42,276 bases of DNA, from contig NZ_AYOZ01000015.1 of the NCBI RefSeq assembly GCF_000508165.1, positions 1 through 42,276 of the forward strand. Direction: 5' to 3'. Of the stretch, positions 28,294-36,147 are shown piece after piece; position 1 is the first letter of the stretch; every line of letters starts with the position of its first letter. The translations under genes and the position numbers were made by a program. The notes beneath the pieces were generated by a model. The model made no database searches and was not told the DNA's origin. It saw nothing but the letters and a program-made list of their open reading frames with translations. The DNA is from Marinomonas profundimaris. Its GTDB lineage: Bacteria; Pseudomonadota; Gammaproteobacteria; Pseudomonadales; Marinomonadaceae.

Positions 28294-28366
28294 TGGGGTA
28301 TAGCCAAGCGGTAAGGCAACAGGTTTTGATCCTGTCATGCGGAGGTTCGAATCCTTCTCACCAGCA
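28294..28366 (+). pseudogene. Degenerate tRNA-Gln copy 3
   Basis: Identical to copy 2 from the 5' end through the T-arm, then the 3' acceptor strand and tail read TCACCAGCACA in place of a strand that pairs with TGGGGTA plus GCCA. The acceptor cannot close and CCA is lost. The Met-Gln duplication probably created it. Confidence 0.75.
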
Positions 28367-28383
28367 CAAAGAAAATCAGTTAT

Positions 28384-28458
28384 TGGGGTATAGCCAAGCG
28401 GTAAGGCAACAGGTTTTGATCCTGTCATGCGTAGGTTCGAATCCTTCTACCCCAGCCA
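28384..28458 (+). tRNA. tRNA-Gln (TTG), copy 4
   Basis: 75 bases with CCA. The acceptor pairs fully; the T-stem GTAGG/CCTTC has one T-T mismatch (50-64). Of the four Gln copies this has perfect acceptor pairing and only one T-stem defect. Confidence 0.9.
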
Positions 28459-28503
28459 TCTTTTAAAAATCTTCACAATATTTCACACCCCCTCCTTATT
28501 TCA

Positions 28504-28532
28504 TTGGTTTTTGTTTCTCTTCAAACTATAAT
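28504..28532 (+). promoter_or_regulatory. Promoter of the small outer-membrane protein gene
   Basis: TTGGTT (28504-28509), 17 bases, then consensus TATAAT (28527-28532). The leader is about 33 bases. It lies after the tRNA array, so the gene need not depend on tRNA read-through. Confidence 0.55.
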
Positions 28533-28571
28533 TAGACAAAATTTATCTTACTTGATATATGGATACTAATT

Positions 28572-29147
28572 ATGAAATCAGCTCTTTTACTTTCAACTGC
28601 TTTGCTTGCCAGTGCTGCTCATGCAGACGTACTTGGCCTAACCGCTGAAGCCGGAACGTTCGCTGTCAATGATGGAGATGATTTTAACTCTTACTACGGT
28701 ATCGCAGTAGAGCACCCAATCCCTCTAATCCCAAACGTTCGCTTACAACATCAAGCTCTAGAACAAAAAGACAAAGCGGACCTTAGCTTTAATGACTACA
28801 CGCTATACTATGAGTTTCTAGATGGCCTATTGTGGTTGGATCTAGATGCTGGTGTTACATTCCGTAAGATTTCCGATGCGGGCAACTCCGATATCGATGG
28901 TACTTACCCATTAGTTTATGTATCCGCTTATGTTAGTTTCCCTGGCACAGCCCTATCTATTGGCGGTGAAGTAAAAAATGGCGGCGGTAGCGATGCAGAC
29001 ATTAGCGACACAACGTTCAAAATCAAATACCAGCCTTTAATTTTCGCAGGTATAGAAGCTGGTTACCGTACGATGACTGAAGATTTTTCATCCGCAGGTA
29101 AATACGAACCTAAAGGCGCCTTCATTGGTGTTTTTGTAGACTTCTAA
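28572..29147 (+). CDS. YfaZ/TIGR04219-like outer-membrane beta-barrel protein
   Basis: The 191-residue product has a cleavable signal peptide (about 1-18, ending SAAHA) and then alternating amphipathic strands with many aromatic residues. It ends in phenylalanine (GVFVDF), the usual last residue of outer-membrane barrels. Size and pattern (YYGIAVEHPIPLIPNVRLQ, GYRTM) suggest the small YfaZ/TIGR04219 group of uncharacterised barrels with about 8 strands. The function is unknown. It has its own promoter and terminator. Confidence 0.72.
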   Translation: MKSALLLSTALLASAAHADVLGLTAEAGTFAVNDGDDFNSYYGIAVEHPIPLIPNVRLQHQALEQKDKADLSFNDYTLYYEFLDGLLWLDLDAGVTFRKISDAGNSDIDGTYPLVYVSAYVSFPGTALSIGGEVKNGGGSDADISDTTFKIKYQPLIFAGIEAGYRTMTEDFSSAGKYEPKGAFIGVFVDF

Positions 29148-29157
29148 GCAAAAACCA

Positions 29158-29194
29158 AAAAAATCCCTGAATACTGTGTATTCAGGGATTTTTT
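29158..29194. terminator. Bidirectional terminator before clpB
   Basis: A 17-bp perfect stem (A-run plus TCCCTGAATAC against its complement plus T-run) with a TGT loop, between convergent stop codons. Confidence 0.93.
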
Positions 29195-29208
29195 ATATCT
29201 TCAAAGCA

Positions 29209-31791
29209 CTAGCTCGCTTTGGAAAAACCGATCACACCATCCACAACATCTGCGCGAATATGATCTCCAGTCGCAAAATTACCCGCTAGTAACTCATTAG
29301 CCAGTGGATTTTCTATCCACTTCTGTATCGCTCGCTTCAGTGGACGAGCACCATAAACAGGATCGTATCCTATCTCGACCAACTGATCTGCAGCCGCATC
29401 GGTTAACGTTAACGACATTCCCATCTCTGACAATCTTTCATTTAGGTTCGCCAACTGTACGGTTGCAATACCTTTGACTTGAGATTTCATCAAAGGATGG
29501 AACACAACGGTTTCATCAATTCGGTTGATGAATTCCGGACGGAAATGCATCCCCACCACTTCCATCACTTTCGATTTGATTTCTTCATATTGGTCTGCTG
29601 ATTTATAGTCCTGAATCAAATCTGATCCCAAGTTCGATGTCATTACAATAACCGTGTTTCTAAAGTCCACTGTGCGGCCTTGACCGTCTGTTAATCGACC
29701 ATCATCCAACACTTGCAAGAGAATGTTAAAAACATCAGGATGCGCTTTCTCAACTTCATCAAGCAATAACACAGAATAAGGTCGACGTCTGACCGCTTCG
29801 GTCAAATAGCCCCCCTCTTCATAGCCAACGTATCCTGGTGGCGCTCCGATCAAACGAGCCACTGAATGCTTTTCCATAAACTCGGACATATCGACCCGAA
29901 CCATGGCCTGCTCAGTGTCAAACAGAAATTTCGCTAATGACTTACAAAGCTCCGTTTTCCCCACACCAGTAGGCCCTAAGAAAAGGAAGGAGCCATTAGG
30001 TCGGTTTGGATCAGCTAATCCAGATCGAGAACGCCTAACCGCATTAGAAACCGCTGACACAGCCTCATTCTGCCCCATAACAGATTCATGCAGCGCTTCC
30101 TCCATTCGTAGCAGCTTATCACGCTCACCTTCTAGCATTTTATCGACCGGAATACCTGTCCAGCGAGAGACTACCGTCGCAATCTCCTCTTCCGTTACGC
30201 GTCTTTTCAATAACTGAGTTTCTGTATTTTCTTCCGCTTGACTGGCTTTTTCTATTTCTGTTTCCAGCATGGGAATCACGCCATATTGAAGCTCAGACAT
30301 TTTGGCCAAATTACCACTACGGCGAGCCTCTTCCATTTCGTGACGAACACTTTCTAATTCTTCTTTTAACTTTTGAGCCCCTTGAACAGCGGCTTTTTCT
30401 GCGTTCCAGATTTCTTCTAAATCCGAAAACTGTTTTTGTAAACTCTCAATTTCGCCATCCAACTCAGCCAATCGAAGCTTAGACGCCTTATCTTTTTCTT
30501 TCTTAAGCGCTTCTCTTTCAATTTTTAATTGAATCAAGCGACGCTCCAAACGGTCCATGTCTTCTGGTTTAGAGTCCATTTCCATCCGAATACGACTCGC
30601 AGCCTCATCAATCAGATCAATCGCCTTATCCGGTAATTGTCTATCAGTGATATAGCGCTGAGACAATTTGGCCGCTGCAATAATTGCAGAATCGGTAATA
30701 TCCACACCATGATGCACTTCGTAACGCTCTTTCAAGCCCCTCAAAATGGCAATGGAATCCAATACCGTAGGCTCTTCCACTAACACTTTTTGAAAACGTC
30801 GCTCCAACGCAGCGTCTTTCTCAATGTACTGACGATATTCATTTAAGGTCGTCGCACCAACACAATGTAGTTCTCCGCGCGCCAATGCAGGCTTAAGCAT
30901 GTTACCAGCGTCCATTGAACCTTCCGACTTACCCGCCCCCACCATGGTATGAATTTCATCGATGAACAAAATAATCTGACCTTCCTGCTTTGATAACTCA
31001 TTCAGCAAGGCTTTTAGACGCTCTTCAAACTCTCCTCGATATTTCGCACCAGCAATCAAGGCCGCCATATCAAGCGATAAAACGCGTTTGTTTTTTAGAC
31101 CCTCAGGCACTTCACCATTAATGATTCGCTGCGCCAAGCCCTCAACGATTGCGGTCTTACCCACGCCCGGCTCACCAATTAGTACCGGATTATTTTTACG
31201 GCGACGCTGTAAAACCTGGATAGTACGACGAATCTCATCATCTCGACCAATCACAGGATCTAACTTACCTTCAGCTGCCCTAGCAGTAAGGTCAACCGTG
31301 TACTTATCTAATGTCTGACGACTTTCTTCGGCATCAGGGTCATTAATAGAGTCCCCACCTCGAATGTTATCAATAACCGCCGCAATATCAGCTTTTGTCA
31401 CGCCACTCGCTTTCAGGCTTTTTGCAAGGTCGTCTTTGCCGTCGAACATCGCCATCAAGACCAATTCAGAAGAAATAAACTGATCTTTTCGCTTCTGGGC
31501 TTCTTTGTCCGCCAAATTCATTAATCGACCGAGCTCTGGCGACATTTGAACATTCCCATCATGATCCTGAACCTCAGGAAGACGAGACAATAACTCATTT
31601 AGACTGTCACGGAATTTGGCGACAGGAATACCTGACTGCTGCAAAATCGGACGTGTGCTACCACCTTGCTGATCCAGCAACGCGATCATTAAATGCAATG
31701 GCTCGATATAAGAATGATCCTGCCCAAGAGCAACGGACTGAGCATCGGAAAGCGCCAACTGCAATTTACTGGTTAAACGATCTATACGCAT
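29209..31791 (-). CDS. clpB: ClpB disaggregase chaperone
   Basis: Hexameric AAA+ chaperone that, with DnaK, pulls proteins out of heat-induced aggregates. The 860-residue product has a Clp N domain (1-145), first AAA+ domain with Walker A GEPGVGKT (about 203-210) and Walker [11 protein letters not shown], a long middle coiled coil (about 400-530), which is the mark of ClpB over ClpA, and a second AAA+ domain with GPTGVGKT and [12 protein letters not shown]. The ATG at 31791 follows AAGGA. A sigma32-like promoter is upstream. pgeF precedes it on the same strand, as in E. coli. Confidence 0.98.
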   Translation of the reverse strand: MRIDRLTSKLQLALSDAQSVALGQDHSYIEPLHLMIALLDQQGGSTRPILQQSGIPVAKFRDSLNELLSRLPEVQDHDGNVQMSPELGRLMNLADKEAQKRKDQFISSELVLMAMFDGKDDLAKSLKASGVTKADIAAVIDNIRGGDSINDPDAEESRQTLDKYTVDLTARAAEGKLDPVIGRDDEIRRTIQVLQRRRKNNPVLIGEPGVGKTAIVEGLAQRIINGEVPEGLKNKRVLSLDMAALIAGAKYRGEFEERLKALLNELSKQEGQIILFIDEIHTMVGAGKSEGSMDAGNMLKPALARGELHCVGATTLNEYRQYIEKDAALERRFQKVLVEEPTVLDSIAILRGLKERYEVHHGVDITDSAIIAAAKLSQRYITDRQLPDKAIDLIDEAASRIRMEMDSKPEDMDRLERRLIQLKIEREALKKEKDKASKLRLAELDGEIESLQKQFSDLEEIWNAEKAAVQGAQKLKEELESVRHEMEEARRSGNLAKMSELQYGVIPMLETEIEKASQAEENTETQLLKRRVTEEEIATVVSRWTGIPVDKMLEGERDKLLRMEEALHESVMGQNEAVSAVSNAVRRSRSGLADPNRPNGSFLFLGPTGVGKTELCKSLAKFLFDTEQAMVRVDMSEFMEKHSVARLIGAPPGYVGYEEGGYLTEAVRRRPYSVLLLDEVEKAHPDVFNILLQVLDDGRLTDGQGRTVDFRNTVIVMTSNLGSDLIQDYKSADQYEEIKSKVMEVVGMHFRPEFINRIDETVVFHPLMKSQVKGIATVQLANLNERLSEMGMSLTLTDAAADQLVEIGYDPVYGARPLKRAIQKWIENPLANELLAGNFATGDHIRADVVDGVIGFSKAS

Positions 31792-31840
31792 GATCTGACA
31801 TCCTTTGAAAAAAATAAGAGGAAATACATCAACTGATTAC

Positions 31841-31869
31841 TTAATAGCATTGAAAAATACGTTTTCAAG
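31841..31869 (-). promoter_or_regulatory. Sigma32-like heat-shock promoter of clpB
   Basis: On the minus strand a perfect CTTGAAA (31863-31869) is followed after 13 bases by TGCTATTAA (31841-31849), a partial match to the sigma32 -10 (CCCCATNTA). TTGAAA with TATTAA 16 bases on could also serve sigma70. Confidence 0.6.
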
Positions 31870-31916
31870 AGTGAGGTGTCATTTTTTTGACACTCATCAA
31901 TAAAACAACGAACAAT

Positions 31917-32660
31917 CTACTCATCAATCCAAATAACCGATGCCATTCGGCCCGTTTTACCCTCTCGACGATAGGAATAAAAACGCGTCTCGTCCGAAAA
32001 AGTACAATAATCGCCACCATAAATCTGAGTCACACCCGCAGTGCATAACCGCTGCTTGGCCAGCAAATATAAATCCCCCAGCCATTTGTCCGTCGCTGGC
32101 ACTGATTTAAACGCATCTCGCGCATTCGGATGGATCGCCATAAACGCCGCCCTCACTTCGCCTCCTACTTCAAAAGCAGAAGCCCCAATAGCAGGCCCAA
32201 ACCACACCATTACCTGACTCTTGTCCTCAAATTTGGCTAATGTTGTCTCTAAAATACCAGCGCACAAACCTCGCCAACCCGCATGCGCAACGGCGACCTG
32301 CGTGCCCGATGCGTTACAAAAAAACACGGGCAAACAATCCGCGGTTAAAACCGCACACACTTGACTCAACGTTTCAGAGAACGCCGCATCAGCGCTTTCA
32401 GGTAAGGACTCAGAAGGCAGCGTCACAACATCCGTTCCATGCACCTGATTTAACCAAACAGCGGAATCAGGCATGCCAGTTTTGGCTGTAAATATATGGC
32501 GGTTCTGATTGACTGAAACAGGATCATCCTGAACATGAAGACCTAAATTAAGGCTATCGAACGGCGGACTGCTGACCCCACCAATACGAGTAGAGACATA
32601 AGCACAAATTTTAGAAGGCGCCGGCCAGTTAGGCCGAATAAACGAAGAAGAGGAAGACAT
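31917..32660 (-). CDS. pgeF: PgeF/YfiH laccase-domain protein
   Basis: Polyphenol-oxidase-like copper/zinc protein family. E. coli PgeF removes wrongly incorporated L-Ser from UDP-MurNAc precursors, while other members act as purine nucleoside phosphorylases, so the substrate is not settled here. The 247-residue product has NQVHGTDVV, TADCLPVFF with the metal-site cysteine, and VAHAGWRGLCAG with the metal-site histidine. I chose the ATG at 32660 because GGAG lies 6-8 bases upstream; the frame opens at 32684. It lies after the rluD terminator and before clpB, the same order as in E. coli. Confidence 0.93.
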   Translation of the reverse strand: MSSSSSFIRPNWPAPSKICAYVSTRIGGVSSPPFDSLNLGLHVQDDPVSVNQNRHIFTAKTGMPDSAVWLNQVHGTDVVTLPSESLPESADAAFSETLSQVCAVLTADCLPVFFCNASGTQVAVAHAGWRGLCAGILETTLAKFEDKSQVMVWFGPAIGASAFEVGGEVRAAFMAIHPNARDAFKSVPATDKWLGDLYLLAKQRLCTAGVTQIYGGDYCTFSDETRFYSYRREGKTGRMASVIWIDE

Positions 32661-32692
32661 CAGTATCTCCATACAGACAAGCAAACAGTAAA

Positions 32693-32712
32693 AAGGCAGC
32701 CGAAGCTGCCTT
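32693..32712 (-). terminator. Terminator between rluD and pgeF
   Basis: On the minus strand AAGGCAGC-TTCG-GCTGCCTT followed by a T-run, directly after the rluD stop. The TTCG tetraloop makes it strong, so pgeF is expected to depend on partial read-through or a promoter in the short gap. Confidence 0.85.
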
Positions 32713-32716
32713 ATTT

Positions 32717-33700
32717 TTAGAAGTATTCTGAGTCGTTACTACCAGATTCCAACATATCGGTTCTAAGGGCGTCTAATAGTTGCTTCATATCTTCGGGCAA
32801 ATCAACCTCCCATTCCATCCACTCACCCGTAACAGGGTGAGCCAATTCCAACCTTTTGGCGTGCAATGCTTGTCGGCGGAAATTACGCAGTTGATCTTGC
32901 AACTCTGGTGAGCAGGCTTTCGGCATTTTTAGACGGCCGCCGTATTGAGGGTCGCCAACCAATGGGTATTGAATAAAGGCCATGTGCACTCGAATCTGAT
33001 GAGTACGACCAGTTTCCAACTTCAATCGGATATGCGTGTGATTTTTAAAACGCTCGACCAATCGATAATGCGTCACGGCATCTTTTCCATGCACAGGCTC
33101 AACGGCTTGTTTTTGACGATTGTGTGGATGACGACCAATTGGCTCATCAACCTCACCACCGCCCGTCATAACACCAATCGAAATGGCTTCGTATTCACGT
33201 CCCATACTGCGCTCTTGCAGCTGAGAGACTAAATCCGTCTGCGCGATTAGCGTTTTCGCCACCACCATCAAACCCGTTGTCTCTTTATCCAAACGATGCA
33301 CTATGCCGGCGCGCGGTATATGAGCGGTTTCTGGTGCATGATGAAGAATGGCATTCATTAAAGTGCCGTCGCGGTTCCCCACTGCTGGGTGCACAACCAA
33401 ACCGGCTGGTTTGTTCACGATGATAATATCGTCATCTTCATAAACGATGTCGAGCGCCATTTCCTGCGCTTCGTGGTCTTCTTGAGCTTCGATTACGATA
33501 TCCAATGATACCGTCTCGCCGCCAAACAGTTTCTCTTTCGCTTTGGTGGCTTTTCCATCGACTCTTAAAACACCTTCTTTGATCCAACTTTGGATTCGCG
33601 AACGTGAATAATCGCCAAACAACTCGGTGGCGATCTGATCAAATCGGTTACCGCCCAAATCGAACGGAACTTGGGCTTCTTTTACTATGCGCTCTGCCAT
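32717..33700 (-). CDS. rluD: 23S rRNA pseudouridine synthase RluD
   Basis: Makes the pseudouridines at 1911, 1915 and 1917 in helix 69 of 23S rRNA. The 327-residue product has an N-terminal S4 RNA-binding domain (about 15-75, SRSRIQSWIKEG) and a catalytic domain with the RluA-family motif HRLDKETTGLMVVAKT (catalytic aspartate near 140). The ATG at 33700 is divergent from bamD, a pairing conserved across gammaproteobacteria that separates RluD from RluA and RluC. Confidence 0.95.
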   Translation of the reverse strand: MAERIVKEAQVPFDLGGNRFDQIATELFGDYSRSRIQSWIKEGVLRVDGKATKAKEKLFGGETVSLDIVIEAQEDHEAQEMALDIVYEDDDIIIVNKPAGLVVHPAVGNRDGTLMNAILHHAPETAHIPRAGIVHRLDKETTGLMVVAKTLIAQTDLVSQLQERSMGREYEAISIGVMTGGGEVDEPIGRHPHNRQKQAVEPVHGKDAVTHYRLVERFKNHTHIRLKLETGRTHQIRVHMAFIQYPLVGDPQYGGRLKMPKACSPELQDQLRNFRRQALHAKRLELAHPVTGEWMEWEVDLPEDMKQLLDALRTDMLESGSNDSEYF

Positions 33701-33735
33701 ACAATGTACTTTAGTCTGTTGTTTTCAGTTCATTG

Positions 33736-33763
33736 ATTTTATCATTGAGTCTGAAAGTGAAAA
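33736..33763 (-). promoter_or_regulatory. Weak candidate promoter of rluD
   Basis: TTTTCA (33758-33763) and TAAAAT (33736-33741) on the minus strand, 16 bases apart, about 36 bases before the start codon. The -35 match is poor. Confidence 0.3.
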
Positions 33764-33776
33764 AACGTGTAGCGCC

Positions 33777-33805
33777 TTGCACTTCATCATCTTTCGCAAT
33801 ATAAC
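33777..33805 (+). promoter_or_regulatory. Candidate promoter of bamD
   Basis: TTGCAC (33777-33782), 17 bases, TATAAC (33800-33805), giving a leader of about 50 bases before bamD. Confidence 0.45.
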
Positions 33806-33860
33806 GCTACAAAATGCCGATTGAGGCTAATCTACTACCATATCAAGGTTTTGATTATAC

Positions 33861-34703
33861 ATGGGATTTCATCACTCGTTGCTCCGATTCTCTGGAATAG
33901 TAAGTTTTTCTTTATTCATTGTTGCTTGTTCGAGCAAACAAATACAAGAACCAGACCTGCCTGAACGCGCCTATTACGATAAAGCTCAGCAAGCACTGGA
34001 AGAAAATCTACCGTCCACCGCCATTAAACACCTAAAAGATTTGGACTCTCGCTATCCATTTGGCGAGTTCAGCGCACGTGCAGAGCTGGATTTAATCTAT
34101 GCTCAAATCGAAGCGGGCGATTTCATCGCTGCTCATGCAACTGCTGAACGGTTCGTCAAAAATCGCCCTGAACACGACTCAGTCGATTACGCATACTATA
34201 TGCGTGCTCTTTCTACCTACAAAGGGGCGGAAAGCCTAATGTCTCGTTACTTGAATCTCGATCCTAGTGAACGAGATTCCAAGGAGCTATCAAAAGCATT
34301 CAATGAACTTGCAGACTTCACTTCGCGCTACCCAAACAGCGCTTATGCACCAGACGCAAAAGCGCGCATGTATTATTTGCGCGAAATGGTGTCCCGTCAC
34401 GAACTGCAAGTAGCCCACTATTACTTAAAACGCAAAGCCCCACTTTCTGCATTGCGCCGCAGCCAAGAAGTGATTCAGCACTACCCAAGCACGCACTCTG
34501 TAGAAGAAGCGCTCGCCATTTCAGTCCAATCTTACAACGATTTAGAACAGACTGATTTAGCACAAACCAACCTTGCGGTGTTAAAACAAAGCTTTCCAAA
34601 CTCTACTTATCTAGACAATGACGGAAACTTCATTCCTCTTAAGCTTCCAAATGATGCTGACCCTGGTTTCTTGTACTGGGTGACATTTGGCCTAATCGAT
34701 TAA
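33861..34703 (+). CDS. bamD: Outer-membrane assembly lipoprotein BamD
   Basis: Essential lipoprotein of the BAM complex that inserts beta-barrel proteins in the outer membrane; binds BamA and substrate C-termini. The 280-residue product has a type II signal with lipobox IVAC (cysteine 23) and five TPR-like repeats, including YDKAQQALEENLPSTAIKHL and the conserved YPFGEFSARAELDLIYA. Length is slightly above E. coli BamD (245). It is divergent from rluD. Confidence 0.95.
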   Translation: MGFHHSLLRFSGIVSFSLFIVACSSKQIQEPDLPERAYYDKAQQALEENLPSTAIKHLKDLDSRYPFGEFSARAELDLIYAQIEAGDFIAAHATAERFVKNRPEHDSVDYAYYMRALSTYKGAESLMSRYLNLDPSERDSKELSKAFNELADFTSRYPNSAYAPDAKARMYYLREMVSRHELQVAHYYLKRKAPLSALRRSQEVIQHYPSTHSVEEALAISVQSYNDLEQTDLAQTNLAVLKQSFPNSTYLDNDGNFIPLKLPNDADPGFLYWVTFGLID

Positions 34704-34724
34704 TATTCTAAACACTCAAGCAGC

Positions 34725-35393
34725 TTAGGAAGCAGGAAACAGAATTTCTTTTTGCCTTGGTTCCCAAGCTGTATATTTAGCCATCACAACCGTTTTAAAC
34801 ACCTCAGACTCTAAAAATCCAGCCAGCCAAGTTTTAATATTATTGTATTCAGAATGATCAAACCACGCTTGATCGACCGCAGCAAATTGACGCACAAATG
34901 GGAATACAGCAATATCGGCAATACTCGCTGTGTTACCGAATAAAAAAACCTTTTTTGCTAAACGTGCATCCAACCGCCGCAAAAACACCTCACCTTTATT
35001 TCGATAATACCGCTCGCTAAACTCAGGATGACGATCCGCGTATTTATAACGATCAAGCCAGCACTTGAAAAAATGATCGTTGTATTTTATCCATGCTTTA
35101 ATATTATGCTGCGTCTTAACTTGAGACGACCACAGGCTGTCTTTGAGGGGATTGTCAGCAGCGCGTGAAATCGCCCAAAAGATAATATCTAAACTTTCTG
35201 GATACCTAGAGCCATCGACATCGATAAGCTGAGGCACACTGGAGCGGCCTCCTAACGATAACAACTCCTCGGGTTTTGACTTGAGAATGACTTCTCTTAG
35301 CGACACATATACACCCAACACAGCAATAACGTATCTTGCTCTAATGGCATAAGGACAACGCCTAAACGAATACAGAACTGGTAACACATTCAT
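34725..35393 (-). CDS. Glutathione S-transferase family protein
   Basis: The 222-residue product has an N-terminal thioredoxin-fold domain (1-80) with a CPYA site (C13, in RRCPYAIRAR), like glutaredoxin-2 and omega-type GSTs, so it probably acts as a thiol transferase with glutathione and not as a classic conjugating enzyme. The cis-proline SVPQL and the glutathione-binding ES pair (YPESLDII) are present. The C-terminal helical domain (90-215) includes the N-capping motif SIADIAVFPFVRQ. The gene is convergent with bamD, with a 21-base gap. Confidence 0.85.
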   Translation of the reverse strand: MNVLPVLYSFRRCPYAIRARYVIAVLGVYVSLREVILKSKPEELLSLGGRSSVPQLIDVDGSRYPESLDIIFWAISRAADNPLKDSLWSSQVKTQHNIKAWIKYNDHFFKCWLDRYKYADRHPEFSERYYRNKGEVFLRRLDARLAKKVFLFGNTASIADIAVFPFVRQFAAVDQAWFDHSEYNNIKTWLAGFLESEVFKTVVMAKYTAWEPRQKEILFPAS

Positions 35394-35428
35394 CTCCGAT
35401 ATTCTTAAATATACAAATTATACGCATA

Positions 35429-35460
35429 AAAAAACCACACTTTGTAAAGCATGGTTTTTT
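35429..35460 (-). terminator. Terminator after the first cold-shock gene
   Basis: A-run plus CCA pairs with TGG plus T-run, with an inner CTTTGTAAAG hairpin and a small internal loop. It lies downstream of csp on the minus strand and upstream of the GST gene. Confidence 0.7.
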
Positions 35461-35480
35461 ATAAAGACTCAGAGGCTCAA

Positions 35481-35693
35481 CTATACAATAGTGACATTCT
35501 CAGCCTGAGGACCTTTCTGCCCATCAGTCACTTCAAACGTTACTTTTTGACCTTCTTGCAAAGTACGACGACCATTTCCATTTATTGAACGAAAATGAAC
35601 AAAAACATCTGCCCCACCGTCACGCTCAATAAAGCCAAATCCTTTCTCGTCATTAAACCACTTAACAATACCTGAAACTAACTGACCTGACAT
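35481..35693 (-). CDS. Cold-shock domain protein (CspA family), copy 1
   Basis: A 70-residue single cold-shock domain. RNP1 is KGFGFIE and RNP2 is DVFVHF, so it should bind single-stranded RNA and DNA and act as an RNA chaperone. It begins [18 protein letters not shown]. The ATG follows GAGG. A leader of about 90 bases with a GCTC/GAGC hairpin precedes it. Whether it is cold-induced cannot be read from the sequence. Confidence 0.94.
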   Translation of the reverse strand: MSGQLVSGIVKWFNDEKGFGFIERDGGADVFVHFRSINGNGRRTLQEGQKVTFEVTDGQKGPQAENVTIV

Positions 35694-35792
35694 AACAACC
35701 TCATTTTATATGCTGCTCTTACATGAGCAATCTTTTAACTACGCTAAAAGCAATTAGACCTTAAGCAACGACATTATGTTAAGCGTATTAAA

Positions 35793-35820
35793 AATATATT
35801 GACCTTAATAAATACACCAA
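35793..35820 (-). promoter_or_regulatory. Candidate promoter of cold-shock gene copy 1
   Basis: TTGGTG (35815-35820), 16 bases, TATATT (35793-35798) on the minus strand. The leader RNA would be about 92 bases. Confidence 0.45.
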
Positions 35821-36017
35821 CCACTCGATAGTATGTTGTTAAAAAAAAAATAGAAAGCCAATAGAAACTGAGTATTGTTAAAAAAGGTAATGATTAATAT
35901 TTGATCACCAGAAATCAGAGTAACGCCTAAAACACCGCCCTCCAGCTCCTCTAAAAAACCAAAACAGTGCGTTACAGAAAAATGAAAAACACAAAAAGCA
36001 CCAAAAAAACGCACAAG
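35821..36017. other. AT-rich intergenic region between csp and amt
   Basis: No gene seen. It is very A-rich, with open frames on both strands that look like chance products of composition. A 7-bp inverted repeat GTAACGC/GCGTTAC (35920-35926 and 35969-35975) brackets a slightly GC-richer patch. Activator sites for the sigma54 promoter would be expected here, but I found no clear paired NtrC site. Confidence 0.4.
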
Positions 36018-36033
36018 TGGAATAATAATTGCT
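36018..36033 (+). promoter_or_regulatory. Sigma54 (-24/-12) promoter of amt
   Basis: TGG at 36018-36020 and TTGCT at 36029-36033 give the GG-N10-GC spacing required by RpoN. Ammonium transporter genes are classic NtrC/sigma54 targets. Transcription would start near 36044, leaving a leader of about 100 bases. Confidence 0.7.
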
Positions 36034-36147
36034 TAACCAAGAAAGAAATCAAAATAAAGAGAATAAAAACACAATTAAGCCCAAATAAAGTGCACCGAAA
36101 AGAAAAATCAAACCATTACGGTGCAACAACAACATCAGGAGCCACCC

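Larger units (their letters stand above)
28009..28359 (+). repeat. Duplicated Met-Gln tRNA unit
   Basis: Bases 28009-28162 and 28206-28359 (offset 197) appear identical over about 154 bp: the whole Met tRNA, the spacer, and the Gln tRNA up to the end of its T-arm. The copies diverge immediately after. Confidence 0.85.
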
